Below, in pieces: positions 28,150-41,791 of a stretch of 64,000 nt of DNA. The notes beneath the pieces are model-generated. The model saw only the letters and a program-made list of their open reading frames with translations. It ran no database searches and was not told the origin of the DNA. Every line of letters begins with the position of its first letter. Positions within the stretch are counted from its first letter, which is position 1. The stretch spans positions 87,525 to 151,524 of the forward strand of contig VZSF01009844.1 in the NCBI GenBank assembly GCA_013398295.1, read 5' to 3'. This DNA comes from Chionis minor (taxonomy: Eukaryota > Chordata > Aves > Charadriiformes > Chionididae). A program made the translations under genes and the position numbers.

Positions 28150-29720
28150 TGTCACTGATGTCTTGGTTCCCCTTCTTGCAAACCATCTTACTGAAATAAG
28201 ATACATAAGATACAAGGTGAAAGACTCTATGCTGGAGTCTCTTTAGATTGTCTCTTTAAAGGAAGGCGAAGCACTTCGGCTCTGTTTGAAATGAGGGTCA
28301 TGAGAGCAAATCAAAACCTATAGGGCACAGTGTAATTTCCCATAGAATGTCACGGCAGAAGTTCTCAATGTACTGTTGTGAGACAAGTAACCAAGGTAAG
28401 CACTCTGTCAACTGCTGACTGTGTTTCATTTTGCAGAAATTAATCAGTGTTTAGTTAAACTGTTCTTGGGCTTGGAGTTTCTGTCCTGTTTTCTCAGTAG
28501 ATCACAGTTCAATTAAAAAAACCAAAACAAACAAACAACAAACACCAAAACACCTCGAGGTTTGTAACCTCAGATGCTGCCATAGTTTCTCTTTTTTTTA
28601 CTTTTTTGTATCTGCCGAATTTGGCACTTGCATGGAACTTACTCTTTCAGCCAGTCATATTCTGTCAGAAACCCTGTTGGTGAGAATAAGCTAGTAACGT
28701 TCTGTCCACATGAGGGAGTATGAACTGGATTCTCTTCTATTTTCAATTGCTGGATGTGAATCTCGCTTGAATAAATAATCGTAAATATTGTTTACATTTT
28801 ATGCTGAGCAGAAAAAAAGCTTTTAGCCCTTTTAAAAACTGATAGATGCACACTCAATTGTATAACACCAAATTGGGAGCTTTGTCTCCCTTGTTGACTG
28901 CGACTTTGTATGATGGCTCAGTTTACTTGCTCAAAAGGAGCATGAGCTATAGCACTACAAGTCTACTTCAGAACCAAATCTTAAATTGTTTACACTATTT
29001 TTTAACAGAGAGCTTTTTTTAATTTTAAGAGTTATTTAAAAAAAAAGTATGATTTTTAGTTGCCTGAGAATAAAAGGGGTAAGAACGTAAAGCTTTCATG
29101 TTTAATGGCATGAACTGAATTAGGAGTATGGAAATGTAGTACTTTACAAAGCTGTAATCTTCTTTTGAAGATGGTCAGCTAGCTGCGGGTGAGCTGCAAG
29201 ACTAGCTGGACGCTCCAGTGCCACGTGATGTCTTTGTCCATGAACAGAGACCACAATGTACTTTATGCAAAAGGTTTATAATATTTTTGTTGAGGATGTA
29301 AGAAACAAATCTGAGGACTAGATGGGGGGGGGGGCATAATAAAACATGGAATTATTACTTCTGGGCTTATTTTGGTAGTGTGTCAAGGCGGGCATACCTC
29401 TATGGAGATACTCGTCCTGTGTCCCCGCTCTGCTGCGTGAAGCAGGATGGTGTAGTCGTGCAGTAGCTCTCCGCTTGCTTGTGGCTTTGAGCTGCAGCAG
29501 AGTGATGGTATTGCCTGCCAAAAACTGCTGGCGTGAGTCAAAGTGGGCTCAGAGGAGCAGGGTGGTTGGGGAAGGTCCCTTAATGCTTAATAAGCTGTCT
29601 GAATGCAGGTGATCTGCCGTGTTGCTTATGATCTAATCTGTACAAAAGTTGTCGTCCAACATTATACTGCTGCTGACGCGTTCGTCCTAGATGTGCATAA
29701 TAAACATCTGCTAGTGAGAA
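28150..29720 (+). other. PSMD5: Probable 3' UTR of PSMD5 with several candidate poly(A) signals
   Basis: No coding exon follows the stop. Canonical AATAAA hexamers lie at 28770-28775, 29070-29075, 29338-29343 and 29699-29704, so alternative polyadenylation giving 3' UTRs of about 0.6-1.6 kb is possible. An A/C-rich tract is at 28515-28555. Which signal is used cannot be told from sequence. Confidence 0.45.
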
Positions 29721-30121
29721 ATGCGGTACCCGGTGTCTGATTTGTGATGGAGAGAGCACAGAAGCTTCATGAATCCTGCATCCAGAAAAAGCATGAAAGC
29801 GCTGAAAAGGAAATGAAAAGAGTATAGAAGTCCTTAGTTTGCACTTGTGTTGGACAGTCAGCTTTGTTATTTTAGGTGGCTTTGTGTGCTGGTAGCTCTG
29901 TATGAACCGTACACTAAAATCTCAGTACAAGAAATCAATATGTAAACCTTTTCTGCAATTCATGAGTCTCTTCCATGTGTATTTTCAGCTGTTGCTTTTG
30001 AAGGCCACTCTTTGTGCGAAGTCTTTAGTGTCTGTTTTGCATGGTACATTTGCCAAATACAATATTTTAGAATATACAGAGATGCCAAACAAGGGGATTT
30101 TTTTTATATATGCACATATGC

Positions 30122-31379
30122 TTTATTTTGTTGAGCTTTGCGCTCAACATTCTGATTAATTGATCAGACACCCCTTGCTGTTCACATGTAGTTCCCTCCC
30201 CATCCTGTACGTTGCCATATGGTTTACGTGTTGCTGCTAGTGTTACATACAGTGGGAAACTTAAGTGTGTTGTCCCTGTCCTCTCCTCTGTAAAGTGACA
30301 GGTGGAGATAATTGAGGGGAAAAAACAGAAATGGAGTGAAGGAGAATGAGAATTGAGGTAACGTGCTAAACTTGATGAACCTGGTTTAAAAAAAAAAAAA
30401 AAACCAAAAAAACCCAAACCAAAAACAACAACAAAAAATCTCCCCAAACCAAAAGTCATCATTTGACCCTGGTTAACAAGCAGGATAACTTGGGATTTCA
30501 GAACTGTGGATCCTTTGGAGCACATCTCCGATTCCTTCCGTCACAGCGGGAAGAGCAGATGGGGCCTTCAAGGGTGCCCGTGTGTCTCCCCCAACGTGTG
30601 TCTGTCGCAATGGTAGAACCAACCTGTCCAGCTCCTCTTCCCACTTGCTGGAAGAGCTGCTGTGGTCGAGTTAATCTGGAGGATGTGGGCATGGGTAGGG
30701 TTGTGTTCTGTGGCTGGTTCCTAATTTGGGGCGTTTGTACGTTTTGAATAATGTTGGTGTTAGCAGTTTGCTGGTGAATTTGTTTAGAGTTCGCTGCTGA
30801 TGCTGTTCTCCAGCATGTTACGTCACTGGGCCGCTTGTGTCAGTGTTTCTCTGATCCCATGACGGACAGAAATACGAAATTCTGTAACAGGTAAGTTAGA
30901 TTTCTCGCCTAGAATGTCCCCGGGCTGTTCACCTAAGCAATTCCCGCGATGGTTCAAGGTCTGTTCCCACTCCGAGCTGTCCTGCGGTTTCACAGGTGCT
31001 GTAAAACGGGCTGCTCAGAATTAGCTCCCTTTTGTGGACGGAAAGATTGCCCTTTGTTACAAAATACTTCAGAAGTAGGTGATGCCTCACTCGGATAAAG
31101 TTGTAGGAGTTTTGGCATAAGGTAGAGGACTTCAAAACTGGCAAACACTGGATACAGACAAAGTTTCTTGGAATACTTTTTACTTGTACACGTGTGCTTA
31201 TAGGCCCTCAGGTACGGAGAGTACGTCCAGTTCTCTTGCTGCTGTAACGCACTATAGCGTTGAGAATTCACTTGCTGTTGGAGAGAGCTAACTCTGAGGG
31301 GAGACTGTTATTGCTGAATGTTAACAGGATAGAACAGCTGGTTAAAGAAAATTCAGACTTTGTTCACAAAAGTTAAATC
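30122..31379 (-). other. B3GALT9: Probable 3' UTR of B3GALT9
   Basis: Minus-strand sequence after the B3GALT9 stop is noncoding. An AATAAA on the minus strand (TTTATT at 30122-30127 on the plus strand) would give a 3' UTR of about 1.25 kb. An A-rich tract lies at 30386-30440. Confidence 0.35.
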
Positions 31380-32498
31380 TTAATCGGCAAAATGAAGAAC
31401 CTCATTTTTAATTCTATCTAAGTTAAACTGTTTTAACTTATCAATATAGGTCAAAACTTTGCAGGACACCAGACCGTAGTAAGTTTCCAGTAACGAGCAA
31501 TCTTTACCATCGTTTGTTTCCTTCCAGTCTTCAAGTAACTCGTCCTCTTTCATGTTGGAAGAGGTGAAAATGAATTTATAGCAGCATCGATTGTAGCTGA
31601 TGTGCTTTTCCCCAGAAAATCGAGAGCTGTGAATGGGCGTGACGCCAGCTTTTTTAGCACAGATTCCGACGAAGATATCGGGGGGCACGGAAACTGGCGC
31701 CTCCTGGGCGGCCACGTACACCTTGCGAGCCACGTCCTGGGACATGACGAAAGCGCTGCCTTCGCAGTAGTCTGGGTAAAGCTCTTCTGAGTATTGATGG
31801 GTGGGAACAAAGCCAGGGCTTTCGGGGTCTCTGTCGGGCACTCCTTGATGAACGACCCTCCCCAGGTAGATGTCCTCTAGCTGTGTTAAGCTAAGCAGGT
31901 ATCCCACCAGGCTTGGAATACCGACAAACATGTCTTCATCTGTTTTAAGAATATACCTTGCACGGGGACAGAAAGTCACAGTCCACTCCACGCTCATCAG
32001 CATCTTCTGTGTCTGCCTCTCGGGAGAATCAATAAAACTGCCTTCAATGATGTCTCTGTGCTTTTGAGACTCTTCATCGATCTCCAGCTGGGTGGTTACC
32101 AATGCTGGCTTTCCTAAAGCAAACAGAGTAAGGACAGCATAACCCCTGGTGTCTGTCACGTTGCCCCACGTCTGCCTGATCACGTTGCGCCTTGTCCTGT
32201 TTTCTGGGCTGCTGCAGACAAGCACGAGTAAAAATATCTCTTGGTTGGAGCATGTTGCTGCGCTGCTGGCAGTGTAAGAGATATTGGCCTCTAGAGGATC
32301 CAGATCTAGCTTCCTGGCCCTCTCCCTGATCTCCAGAGTCTTTGCATCAGTGTAAGAAAGAGGTAATGACCGCAGGAAGTATTCCTCCAGTAAATCTGCT
32401 CCAAAAAGCAGCACGTGGAAAAGCAAGACATTAAAGAGGATGAAGCACCACTGGTGAGTCCGGAGCCTGCAGGGTGTCAGCTGGAGAAGAAAAGACAT
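31380..32498 (-). CDS. B3GALT9: Beta-1,3-galactosyltransferase 9-like type II Golgi glycosyltransferase, single coding exon
   Basis: An uninterrupted 372-residue frame (family members are about 370). A short N-terminal tail is followed by one membrane segment at about residues 17-36 and a stem, giving type II topology with a lumenal C-terminal catalytic domain. Glycosyltransferase family 31 motifs are present in order: RRNVIRQTWG (103-112), the metal/UDP-sugar-binding DxD site as KTDEDMFV (DED at 187-189), EDIYLGRV (208-215), YCEGSAFVMS (244-253) and PPDIFVGICA (272-281). NxS/T sequons are at N72, N100 and N113. It should transfer a hexose or HexNAc in beta-1,3 linkage from UDP-sugar; the acceptor is not predictable and the enzyme is little characterised. 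Position next to PSMD5 matches human B3GALT9. The ATG at 32498 lies 22 bases inside an exon beginning at a likely acceptor, so the 5' UTR is spliced, as is common in this family. Confidence 0.93.
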   Translation of the reverse strand: MSFLLQLTPCRLRTHQWCFILFNVLLFHVLLFGADLLEEYFLRSLPLSYTDAKTLEIRERARKLDLDPLEANISYTASSAATCSNQEIFLLVLVCSSPENRTRRNVIRQTWGNVTDTRGYAVLTLFALGKPALVTTQLEIDEESQKHRDIIEGSFIDSPERQTQKMLMSVEWTVTFCPRARYILKTDEDMFVGIPSLVGYLLSLTQLEDIYLGRVVHQGVPDRDPESPGFVPTHQYSEELYPDYCEGSAFVMSQDVARKVYVAAQEAPVSVPPDIFVGICAKKAGVTPIHSSRFSGEKHISYNRCCYKFIFTSSNMKEDELLEDWKETNDGKDCSLLETYYGLVSCKVLTYIDKLKQFNLDRIKNEVLHFAD

Positions 32499-32518
32499 GG
32501 ACGGTGAATTCTCCTGCT

Positions 32519-32535
32519 ACTAGAACAGAAAGCTT
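32519..32535 (-). other. B3GALT9: Likely splice acceptor before the B3GALT9 coding exon
   Basis: On the minus strand a pyrimidine-rich stretch ends in TTCTGTTCTAG, with AG at 32521-32520, 22 bases upstream of the ATG. This suggests that one or more noncoding 5' exons lie to the right (above 32535); I could not locate them. Confidence 0.5.
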
Positions 32536-35500
32536 TTCCTTCATTTTAAAAGATATTAATGGGAAACAATCACAACTTTTAGACCGTGGTCTCTGTGTTA
32601 TTAGCCTAAGGCTCTTTTTCTCCTAGAAACTTAAGTACCGCTACTCCTTATAGCACAGAGCGATCCCGACCTGAGAAGGACATTACCACGCTGTAGTTTA
32701 AAAGGCTCCTTTCCGTGCAACCCTGTGTGGAAATATTGAGGAATAACTCAGTATTTTCTGACAGTTTTTAAGCTGCTACTGAAGGCCTGAGATGCTAATG
32801 AGGACCTCTAATGGGGTATGTGTCCTCAAACCAGAGCCTTCAGTGCTGGGCCCGACAATGCCGTATGAAATCCCTTACCCAGGCTCGTGGTAGCCTCCAT
32901 GCTGCGGACGAGCGACCAGCCGGAGCTCTTACCTGCATGGCGGTGGGAGTTCTCCCTGCAGCAGGGTCTGGGGGGATGTTGGAGGTGGTTTCTGCCCGGC
33001 AGAGGCTTTCGGGGCAGCGTGTGTATCTGGGTCTGTGGGATCCAGTTACTGCCCAGTACCCAGAGATAGTGACTTCCACCTCACCTGCCTGGGGCGAGGA
33101 AAGATGATCCCGGGGATGATCATGTTGCAGCTGCATAAAACACAAAGCAAACAAAGCTCTAGCCTTTCTCTTTATTAATTTCTGATGCTTGTGGGGAGGG
33201 TCTCTGAGAAATAAAGTGAAGCAAGTGCTCGAATTCACTTGGTAAAAGGGGTCCTCTGCTGCTGCTGTATTGCTGTGCTAGGTCTGCCCCTTGGGTCGTG
33301 ACAGCTGTGCCGTTTTGGTGGCGGTTCCCCCGTCCGGGGCAGCTGACCCCTGCGCTGAGCGCGCTGCAGCTCCCGCGGTGGAGGTTTGATGCCTGAACCT
33401 GGGGCTTTGCTTTGCGTGGGGTCCCCGTGGACGTGGAGGATGCCCTCCGGCCACGGGTGGCGCTGGGCCGGTCTGCCAGATGTGGGAGCAGGGAGAGGGG
33501 TAGGAAAAGGCTTTCCCTGTGCTGGGGCTGCAGCTGTGGGAGCTGTGACCCCGCTCCAGGGGGGGCGCCTCGCTCTGCCCTCTTGATGGCTCCTGGAGCC
33601 AAGGAAGCGCAGGGCATCGTTCAGTGCCAGGTGCGATTCCAATGGATCCCTGGGAGCAAGGCACAAGGATGGGCTGTGCAGAGGGAGGTGATGGTGCTCA
33701 GCTGGAGGGCCCGTGGCCAGGAGGCTTGGGGATGTTCTGGTCAGTCCCTGCACGTCTTGCTCCTCTGGCATCTGTTCACTGAAGCGGGGATGTGAACAAG
33801 CTGCGTTGACGGTCCTTTGCTTTTTCTCTGCACAATGTCGCTCTGTGGCTTTAAATGATTGTATGGATTTACATTTTTGTCGTGGTTGCGCGTCCTGGTG
33901 AAGAGCTCCGGTGATCTGCCCCTGGACAGGTGCCTTCAGGGGTGGCCTCGGTGTCGCCGGATCCTCGGCTTGTTAATATTGGCACAGCCGCGGGCTGTGC
34001 TGGAGCTGCCTGGGCTGGGGAGCTGCGGGGGACTGGAAGTGCTGGTGGGGGGAGTGCCAAAGACACCACAAACAGGATGGAGGTGTCAGCAGGGGTGAGA
34101 GTTGGCTTTGGCAGCAGGTCCGCGAGCCGTGGGGCCTGTGGAGCACCGAGGGGGGAGAGGGGGGCTGTGAGTCCCCAGCAGCCCCCTGGGGAGGGCAGAG
34201 GGAGGGGGTGGATGATGGCAATGATGCTGTTTGATGGGCAAATTGTGGCGGGAGGTGTTAGCCCTCATCAGCACGAGCGTGGGAACTCCAGCCTCTGTGC
34301 GAGAGCAGAGAGATCGTGATTTATTCTTTTTTATTTTGAAAATATTTCTCGTAGGTAAGGGTGCGTTTCTGTTGCTTGTGCATCCTTGGGGGAAAGGGTG
34401 CCAGGAGAACGCAGCGTTGCTGTGGTTTGCCCTAGCCGTGTGCCTTGCAAGGGCAAAAGGCTCTGACCGTTGCGATCCTCCCTGAAGCATCCTCCGGGGA
34501 CCCGGTGTCAGCCAAATGTCCCGGGGAGATGGAGAAGAGCTTTGATTTCTGGCTTGGGGTGACCAAGAGTTGATTCCCCAGCTCTCCCAGGGCCTGTCCC
34601 TGGGTCTGCAGCAGTGCAGGGCGATCTTTCCCACGCCTCTTGGGAAATCTGCACTGATGTAGGGAGCAGCTGGAATTACAGAAGAAACCAGGTCCCCAAA
34701 ATGTGCTCACAGCTTGGGAGTGCGTTGTGCCCCTCCGAAAGATGACCCAAACACACACTGCACGTGTGTCCCAGCACAGACCTCGGCTTTAGGCTCTCCA
34801 AAACTGGGAAAAACTCCCAAAACAGAGCTTGGGTGTCAGCTGGACTGCAGCTTCAGCTGGACCAGCCTCACAATCGTTGTCATCCTTGCAGAAGTTGTGC
34901 TTTGAAGCTTGGCAAACTGTCAGCGTGAGAAATGTCAGTTAAGTATGTTCTCTGAAATAAAAAGCTAATAAGGAAATATTTTTCAAGTATAATAATATAG
35001 CACTATAGCCCCAGATACCCAATCTGGGAAAAAAAAAAATTCTTCCTTTGAAGATGCTCCGCTTCCAGCTAAACCATTTAATAAGCAAATAAATACTAGC
35101 ATTTGAAACCACTTCCATTAAAAATATTGGCTTTCCCAATTGTGCGTTTTTAGAATAATAATAAAACCCACATGTGTATCATCCCTGTTGCAATTACGCG
35201 CAGCGTGGTGCTTGCAGCGCTTCTGAAGTCATTTCTTCAGCACTGCTTTGTGGTGGCAGCAGGAACTTCAAACAGTTGCCGATAACGCGTGTATAAGATT
35301 AACACTATTCAGCCGCGGCCAGGGCGCGCGGGCAGCTCTCGCATGTGGGGGTTTGTTGGTCTGAAGAGCCTGGCTGAGTCCCGCCGGGGAAAGCTGAGGA
35401 GGAACAGGCATGAAATGATGGTTGAAGGGTAAAATCACTGATCTGGAGTGCCACAAACCCCCTCGCCTTCGGGGAGTTTGCCCGGGGATGATCCCTCCAT

Positions 35501-38500
35501 CGCCTCCGAAATCCAGCCTCCAGGCAGACCTAATGCACGGCTGCTCATGTACGACTTTGTCTCACTTCTTCAGATGGGTCAAGTCAAGCATGTTCAGGGA
35601 AAACCTCACTTCCAGTGACATCCAGTGTTTCCAGAAGAAGGGTGAATTCGGGATCCCCGGAGTGACTGGTCAGGTCAGTCTGGGGAAAGGAGTGCTCTTC
35701 CTGCAGCTTCACTTCAACCCCGAAGAATCTTGTGGGTGTAAGTTAGGGAAACAACTGGGAAAGCAGCTTTTCCTGAACCGCAAGGCTATAATTTGTTTTA
35801 TCTAACATGTTTACACATTTTCCTTAAATTTTACATGCAACCAAACCCCGTAATAGGAGCAGGGCTGTAATAACGCTGTAGACAACTTGACCGACCATAC
35901 GAACAGTGAGCGTTTAGACTGAAGGACGTTTGGTGTTTGATTTTCCAGAGAGGACAGGGCCCTGAGCTCCCGTGGTCTCTGAAGATAAAAGCAGAGACGC
36001 GTGGAAGGTGGTGGGAGATGCTGGTGGGCAGGATGAGCCCGGGGCGGGCAGCTGTGGTGCAACATGCTGCCGGGAGCACCCGTACCCACAGCTTCTTAAA
36101 ATGTCTCTTAGAGTCTCCTGGCTTCCCTCCCAACGCTGTGAACATTTGGAAGGGGGGAGCAGAACCCGGCTTGTTTCAGTTCTGCTCAGCTCCACTTCAT
36201 GAAAATGCGAAGGCTTTGGATGACGCACCGTTCTCAGGCGATGGTGCGGGCGAGGGCGTGCAGATGGGGTTTATTGGAGAAAACCAATGAAAATTGGTTT
36301 CTCTGATAGAGAAGCCTGAGCTCTGCCTGCCCCAGGTGTCTGTGCGGTCACTCCGTGCCGTGCACTGTCCTTCCTTGGAGGGTGAACACCCCTCTCCATC
36401 CCCACCACAGTTTCCAGGCTCTTCCCAAAAGCCGTGTTGATTCCCGCAGGCAGGCTTTCAGACCTTCACTTGACTGCTCCTGCTCCAGGGACACACCAGA
36501 TCCTGTTTGCGTTGCCCACCTGTAGGCAGGCGGTTTTCCTTGCGCAACAGCCTCTTTCCCAAGGAATTCCACGTGCCCTTACACAACCGCTTGTCTTATT
36601 TTAAGGGCCAGAGACGATCCCTGCCACAAGGCACCCTCCGCCGGCCGCAGAGTTCTGCCAGGTCCGCAGACGGGATGCTACTGGGAGCACAAAGGAGCTT
36701 CCCCGTGTTTCGGACTCTGCCCAAAGGGTCCCCTCTGTTTACAACCTGCCTTTTGCCGTGTTTCACCCGCACAGGCAGACCTGACAGCACGAGGGGCTGG
36801 GAAGGGACTTGTCTGGTTTTTAATAACAGCATCAGTTGCAATAAATAAAGGGAGACAATTGTTTTGGTCTTAGTCACCTAATAGCAATGTTTTTGCTTAA
36901 AGATATGATTCAGCTCCTGCAGGCAATTCTTCACTTTAAGTTCTCTGTGAAGTTTGGGAGCTGATGGAAGAGGAGGCTTTATAAGAGCTACACAGTGTGC
37001 ATTTCATTTGGGTTTTGGTATTTAACAGCCCTCTCGGTGTTAAACATAAGTAGAAAACTTAAAAACAAACCAACAAACGGGAGTGCTGACACATGCGACA
37101 AATAGATTAGCCACTCCTGGTACGCAAATGAGGATGTCTTTTCTTCCTATTTAATGGCTCAGTTAACTGGGTTAAAAACATGTTTTTATAGCCAAGTTCC
37201 TAGCATTCATCTTTTCTTTGCATACGTCAGTCTCAGAGTTACAGAGCTCAATCTTTTTGTATGGGTATGTTTGATTATTACTTCTTGAGTTTAATGACAG
37301 CTTTGACAACTAACTACCACTATATTTCTTGATAAAGACAGCTTAAACCCTCTGTGCATTCTGCAAGTGCTGCATTCAGCCTCAGAAATATTGAGCTAAA
37401 TGTGAGCTGATGGGAGAAAGCATGAGCTTGTGAAAAATGTCGAGTTGTGAAGCCACAGAGCTCCAGCCCTTGGGCCAAGCTGGTTCCTTAAAGTCTTTTT
37501 TCCCCTGCCAAGATGTCAGCTTCACAGAAAAGTTGCCTGTTTTGCAGCCGACCAGAAGTTTTCCCCTCGTTAATAATTTTCACAGTGTGCCGCGCAGGTT
37601 ACGTGCCTTGCCCTTTCATTCCCTGAAGTTAGAGGCAGGCTGTATTTGTGCCTGGCAAATCTAGATTTCAGGTGAAATTTATTCGACACGCACAACATCC
37701 AAAGCATTTGGAGCCTTGAACCAAGCTCAGCTTTGATTAAATTCAGTCCACGCTGGCAATGTTTATGAGTGGGAGCAGATCAGGCTTTGCCGTGCCTGAC
37801 TCCATGCCTTCTCTGGAGCCACAGGGATGCTGGGCAGCCAGTTGGGGCATTTCTTCTTTCTGGGGAGCTCCTTGCCCTGGGGCTGATGGGGCTGCAGGTA
37901 CGCGTTTCTGTGCTGTACCCAAAATTGCAAAGCTTGCCCAGGGTGGTGGAGGGAAACAGGAGCTGAGTGTTGGTTCTGGAGCTCGTGTGAGGCTCCAGCC
38001 CATCCTCTCTGTGTCCCACCGAGCTGGATGGATCCAGCCGCGCTCCAGCGGCACGGACCTGGGTGTGCACCGGGAATGGGGTTACAGCCCCCAGCTGTGG
38101 CCAAGGCTCCCACCGGTGGGGCTGCCCCCATTGCCCTCCTGGCAGGGGGTTATGGGGAAGCTCGAGCAGGACAGGGACACCCTTCCACAAAACTCCTCCC
38201 TTGGCCCCGGAGCGCAGCGGTGTGCGGGACTTGGGTAACGTGCTCCTCAGAAGATGACTTTCTCTCCCTCTTGCCTCTGACTCATCCCCACCGTTGCCTC
38301 CCACAGATTTATTTATTGCTCTCCCAGGCACAGAAACAGCAGCGTTGAGTCTCCGCTGCCCCATGCCAGGTCCCTCCTCGGGCAGCCCGGGTCGCGATCT
38401 GCCGGGGTGGCAGTGCCTTCCCCCACGCGCGGCCCTCGGGGGGTCGCAGTCCGGGGGTTTGCCTTCCCCAGGAGCCCTGCACAAGCCTCCCCCGTGCTGC

Positions 38501-41500
38501 TCCCCGAGCCCGGCTCTGCTATGGGAAACTCCTGTATGTGCACACGCGGCGCACAGCCGTCCAAATGGCACTCGGCGTCCCTGGGTGTCCCCGTTCCCCG
38601 GCCCTGCACCCTCCCTGCCCGCACAGGAGACAGCCCCGAGGGCCCCGCGCTCTCTCCCGCTCCGGGGTGCGGAGAGGAATGCTGGGATAACAAAGGGGCT
38701 CCCCAGCCGAGCTGTGGGACCCACGGATGTTGAGAGGAAGAGGCACAGTGTCGCGGTAGGTATGTGAAATCCTGTTTAATTTGACTTTTTGTTAATAAGA
38801 TGGCTGTTGGGAAACGAGGAATTGTAGCATGGATGGCATTGTGTCGAGCGCTGCAGCTGAGGGCGGGGAGGACCGGCTCGGCCAGACCCTGGGATGCCAA
38901 ATGGTGCCTTTGCTGAGAGCACTGCCCTGCCTTGCCCTGCCTTCCCCCTGCGGCTTCGGGAGTGTGGGGCAGGAGCGAGAGCCCCGGGGCAGGTACCCAC
39001 AGCACCCTGCCCCGCTCCCGCAGCATCTCGGGGGCTGAGGGGCCAAGCACCTGCAATGTATTAATGATAAGGATGAAGTTAAATCACGGCAGCTGGGAAG
39101 AAAAAGTCTTTATCACAAGGTAGTGCTAGCTCAGATCTGAACGACCTAAAAGAGTTTCCCAAAAAGAAGTGATATTCACTGCGATCGATCTTGGAAGAGC
39201 AGGCGCAGAGGGAAGGGCAGCTTCTGTGGTCAGTGCTCAGGTGAGCAGGTGGAAACAGGGAGAGCATGAAGACAGCCCCCAGAATTCCCAAAGGCTGGAG
39301 AAAATGCCTTGGGGAGCAGGGAGAGCGCTCAGCTTGTCTCGCTTTTCATGAAGAAAAGGAAGAGGTGTTCTGTGTTGCAATATGTTTTCATGGGGAGAAA
39401 GCACAGGATAAAAGCAGACGCGATCTAGTGGGAAGAGGCAGGCTTTGCTGCGGCTGGGAGCTGCGCTCAGACGAATCCTCGTTAGGAGGAGGGGGTGCGG
39501 CTGACTAATGAGCGAGGCGGCGTGTGGGGAAGCCACGGGAAAGAAGTATGGAAGGAGATGTAGTGATCTCAGCATCCACAAATGCCCTCCTGGAGGTCAG
39601 GCAGTCCCGGGGCTGGCCAGGGTGGGATGCCACCACCTCCGTGTGCTGGGAAAGGGAGGGGAGGACTGGATCAGCCCCTCTGGGCTCCGGCACAGCCAGT
39701 TATCCTCTGATGGGAGAGTGTGAAATGGTCTTGCCCGGCCCTGTGAGGGAGTAGAAATCCAACATGGACACTGGCCTCAAGGTCTCCATCTTTCCCACAA
39801 GTACCCAGTTCCCAAAAACATCCAACTGTCTGGGCTCCTACCTTGAGTTTAGGACAAAATCAGACTGTGCCAAGCGGCAGAGGAAGAAGCAAGCTCAGCC
39901 TGCGGGCTGCTGCTGCTCCCCTGGAAGTCAGTGTCAGAGCAGAAATAACCCCCTGTCCCCTGGTCCTTCTCTGTTTTGCAATACACACTATGCCCTGAAA
40001 TACTTTCTGGAGTTAAATGGGAGCAAGGGAAAAATGGTGAATCGGGAAGGAGGGAAAGTATTTTGCTTTTTATTCTGTGAACTACAGGTTGTAAAGTGGT
40101 TTGTTACGGAGGATCCTCTTGTACCGGCTCAGCAGGCGAGGAAGCAAAAGCTGCGTGGCTGATCCGTGCTGGAGCTGGGAGCGGTCCCCAGGCGGGGGCT
40201 GTCCTTTCTCAGGTAGGATCCCACCAAGTGCCATCACCGGGACATCTTGTCCCTGTGTCCAGGGGCTGGGCCTCCTCCTCAGCATCCGCTCTGCTCCGCG
40301 CTGGGACCGGGGAGGCACCAGCACTCTTCCAGGCACAGCTCCACGGCTGGTCCATGGCCGGTGGCGGCGCCAGGACGGAGGGCAGGTGGGATCCGGCTCA
40401 CTTACCCGCGCGAGCTGCAGGATTTGGATGGGGATGTTCTTTTCTTCTGGCTCTTTCTCTTTCATTTCTCTTTCCTCGCCATCTCCACCCCCACCGTAGC
40501 TGTTTTAAATAATTCCTCCTCCACGCCTGTGTTATCACCTAGCATGTGAATACGCTGCTCCGCCACCCACCCCTCTCCTTGCAGAGCTGCACATTAACAT
40601 TTTGCACCCGATAATGTGAGGCAATTAGTGAATGAAGAATAACTTTCCTAGTTAAAAGCATGATGGGTCGGGAAGTATCACACGGACGGATTGCACCGGG
40701 AGCATTAATTGCTTTTCTCTCAAATGACTCCTAGTGTAGGAGAGTCCATATGGAGAGAGAGGAGGAGGAAGAGATGCTGCGGGAGGAACAAAGTCCCCGG
40801 TCCTAGCGAGAAGCGTAAATCCCAGTGCATCCGAGTGGGCACTCTCCGTTGGAGCCGGAGGCTGCGGCAGCGAACGGGCACCGCGTGCCGATGCATCACG
40901 CGAGGGCCGGGGCTCCCGGGAGCAGCGGCGGGGGAGCGCAGGGAGTGGGGGGCAGCCCAGGGGCAAGGGGGGCGGGCTGGGGGCTGCCTGGAGCTGTGGG
41001 AAAGCCCCGCTCTGGCAGCAGCGAGCTCCTGGCCCGGCTGGTGTCACCCTCCCCTGGCGTCTGAGGGAAGCAGGCGCCGCTGTTTTGGGTGGCGGAGCTG
41101 GCAGGGGAGCGTCGCACAGGGCACGGGAGCGTTTCCTTTGTAATAAACAGGCCTCGCTGGGGATCTCTGCTCACCGGCGCAGCCCTGGGATGCCACGACA
41201 AGCTCCCCAGTGCCCGTGTGACAGCACTGTCTCTGGAAGACAATCTGTCTTCCAGAAGGGAAGGGAAAAAAGAAGGGAAAGAGGAGAGGAGCGTACCAGA
41301 GCTAGGGCAGAACAGCCACCGCTGCCCTGGGTCTGGCTCAGGGTGACCCGGGTCATGGTGGGACCCTGCGGAGCCTGCGAGGAGGCTGCTCTGTTTGCAG
41401 GGGCTCACATCCAGCCCCCAGAGAGGGGAAGCAGCTTTGGGGCACTTTGGGCTTGGCCACATCATTATGGATGGCAGCTGAACCTCAATGGGGAGGGAAA

Positions 41501-41780
41501 GCACCTGGGACTCCATCCCATTAACCCTTTCCCGGAGGTGGCCGGCCCGTTTCCAGGCTGTCCCTGCTATCCCTGGGGCGGGGACGTGCCCGCAGTGGGG
41601 CTGTGTTATTGCAGCAGAGCCCCCCTGGAAGATCAATGCTCCCAGGCCTGGCTGCGCAGCACGGCACAGGAATTCCCCAGCAGGCTGGGGCTGGGCCGGC
41701 TTGTTTGCTTTCCACACAACCCCAAGGCACAGCAGCGCTCAACACAAATATTTATATGACTAGTAGAAAATAAAAATAAA
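32536..41780. other. Noncoding, gene-poor interval; no exon recognised
   Basis: I recognise no protein-coding exon, RNA gene or young transposon here. GC-rich blocks (about 33300-33700, 38000-38750, 40800-41700) alternate with AT-rich blocks (about 34900-35160, 36880-37430). Open frames in the GC-rich blocks have no family resemblance and overlap on both strands, as expected by chance. Noncoding 5' exons of B3GALT9 could be present but cannot be placed. Confidence 0.5.
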
Positions 41781-41791
41781 AACGATAATAA

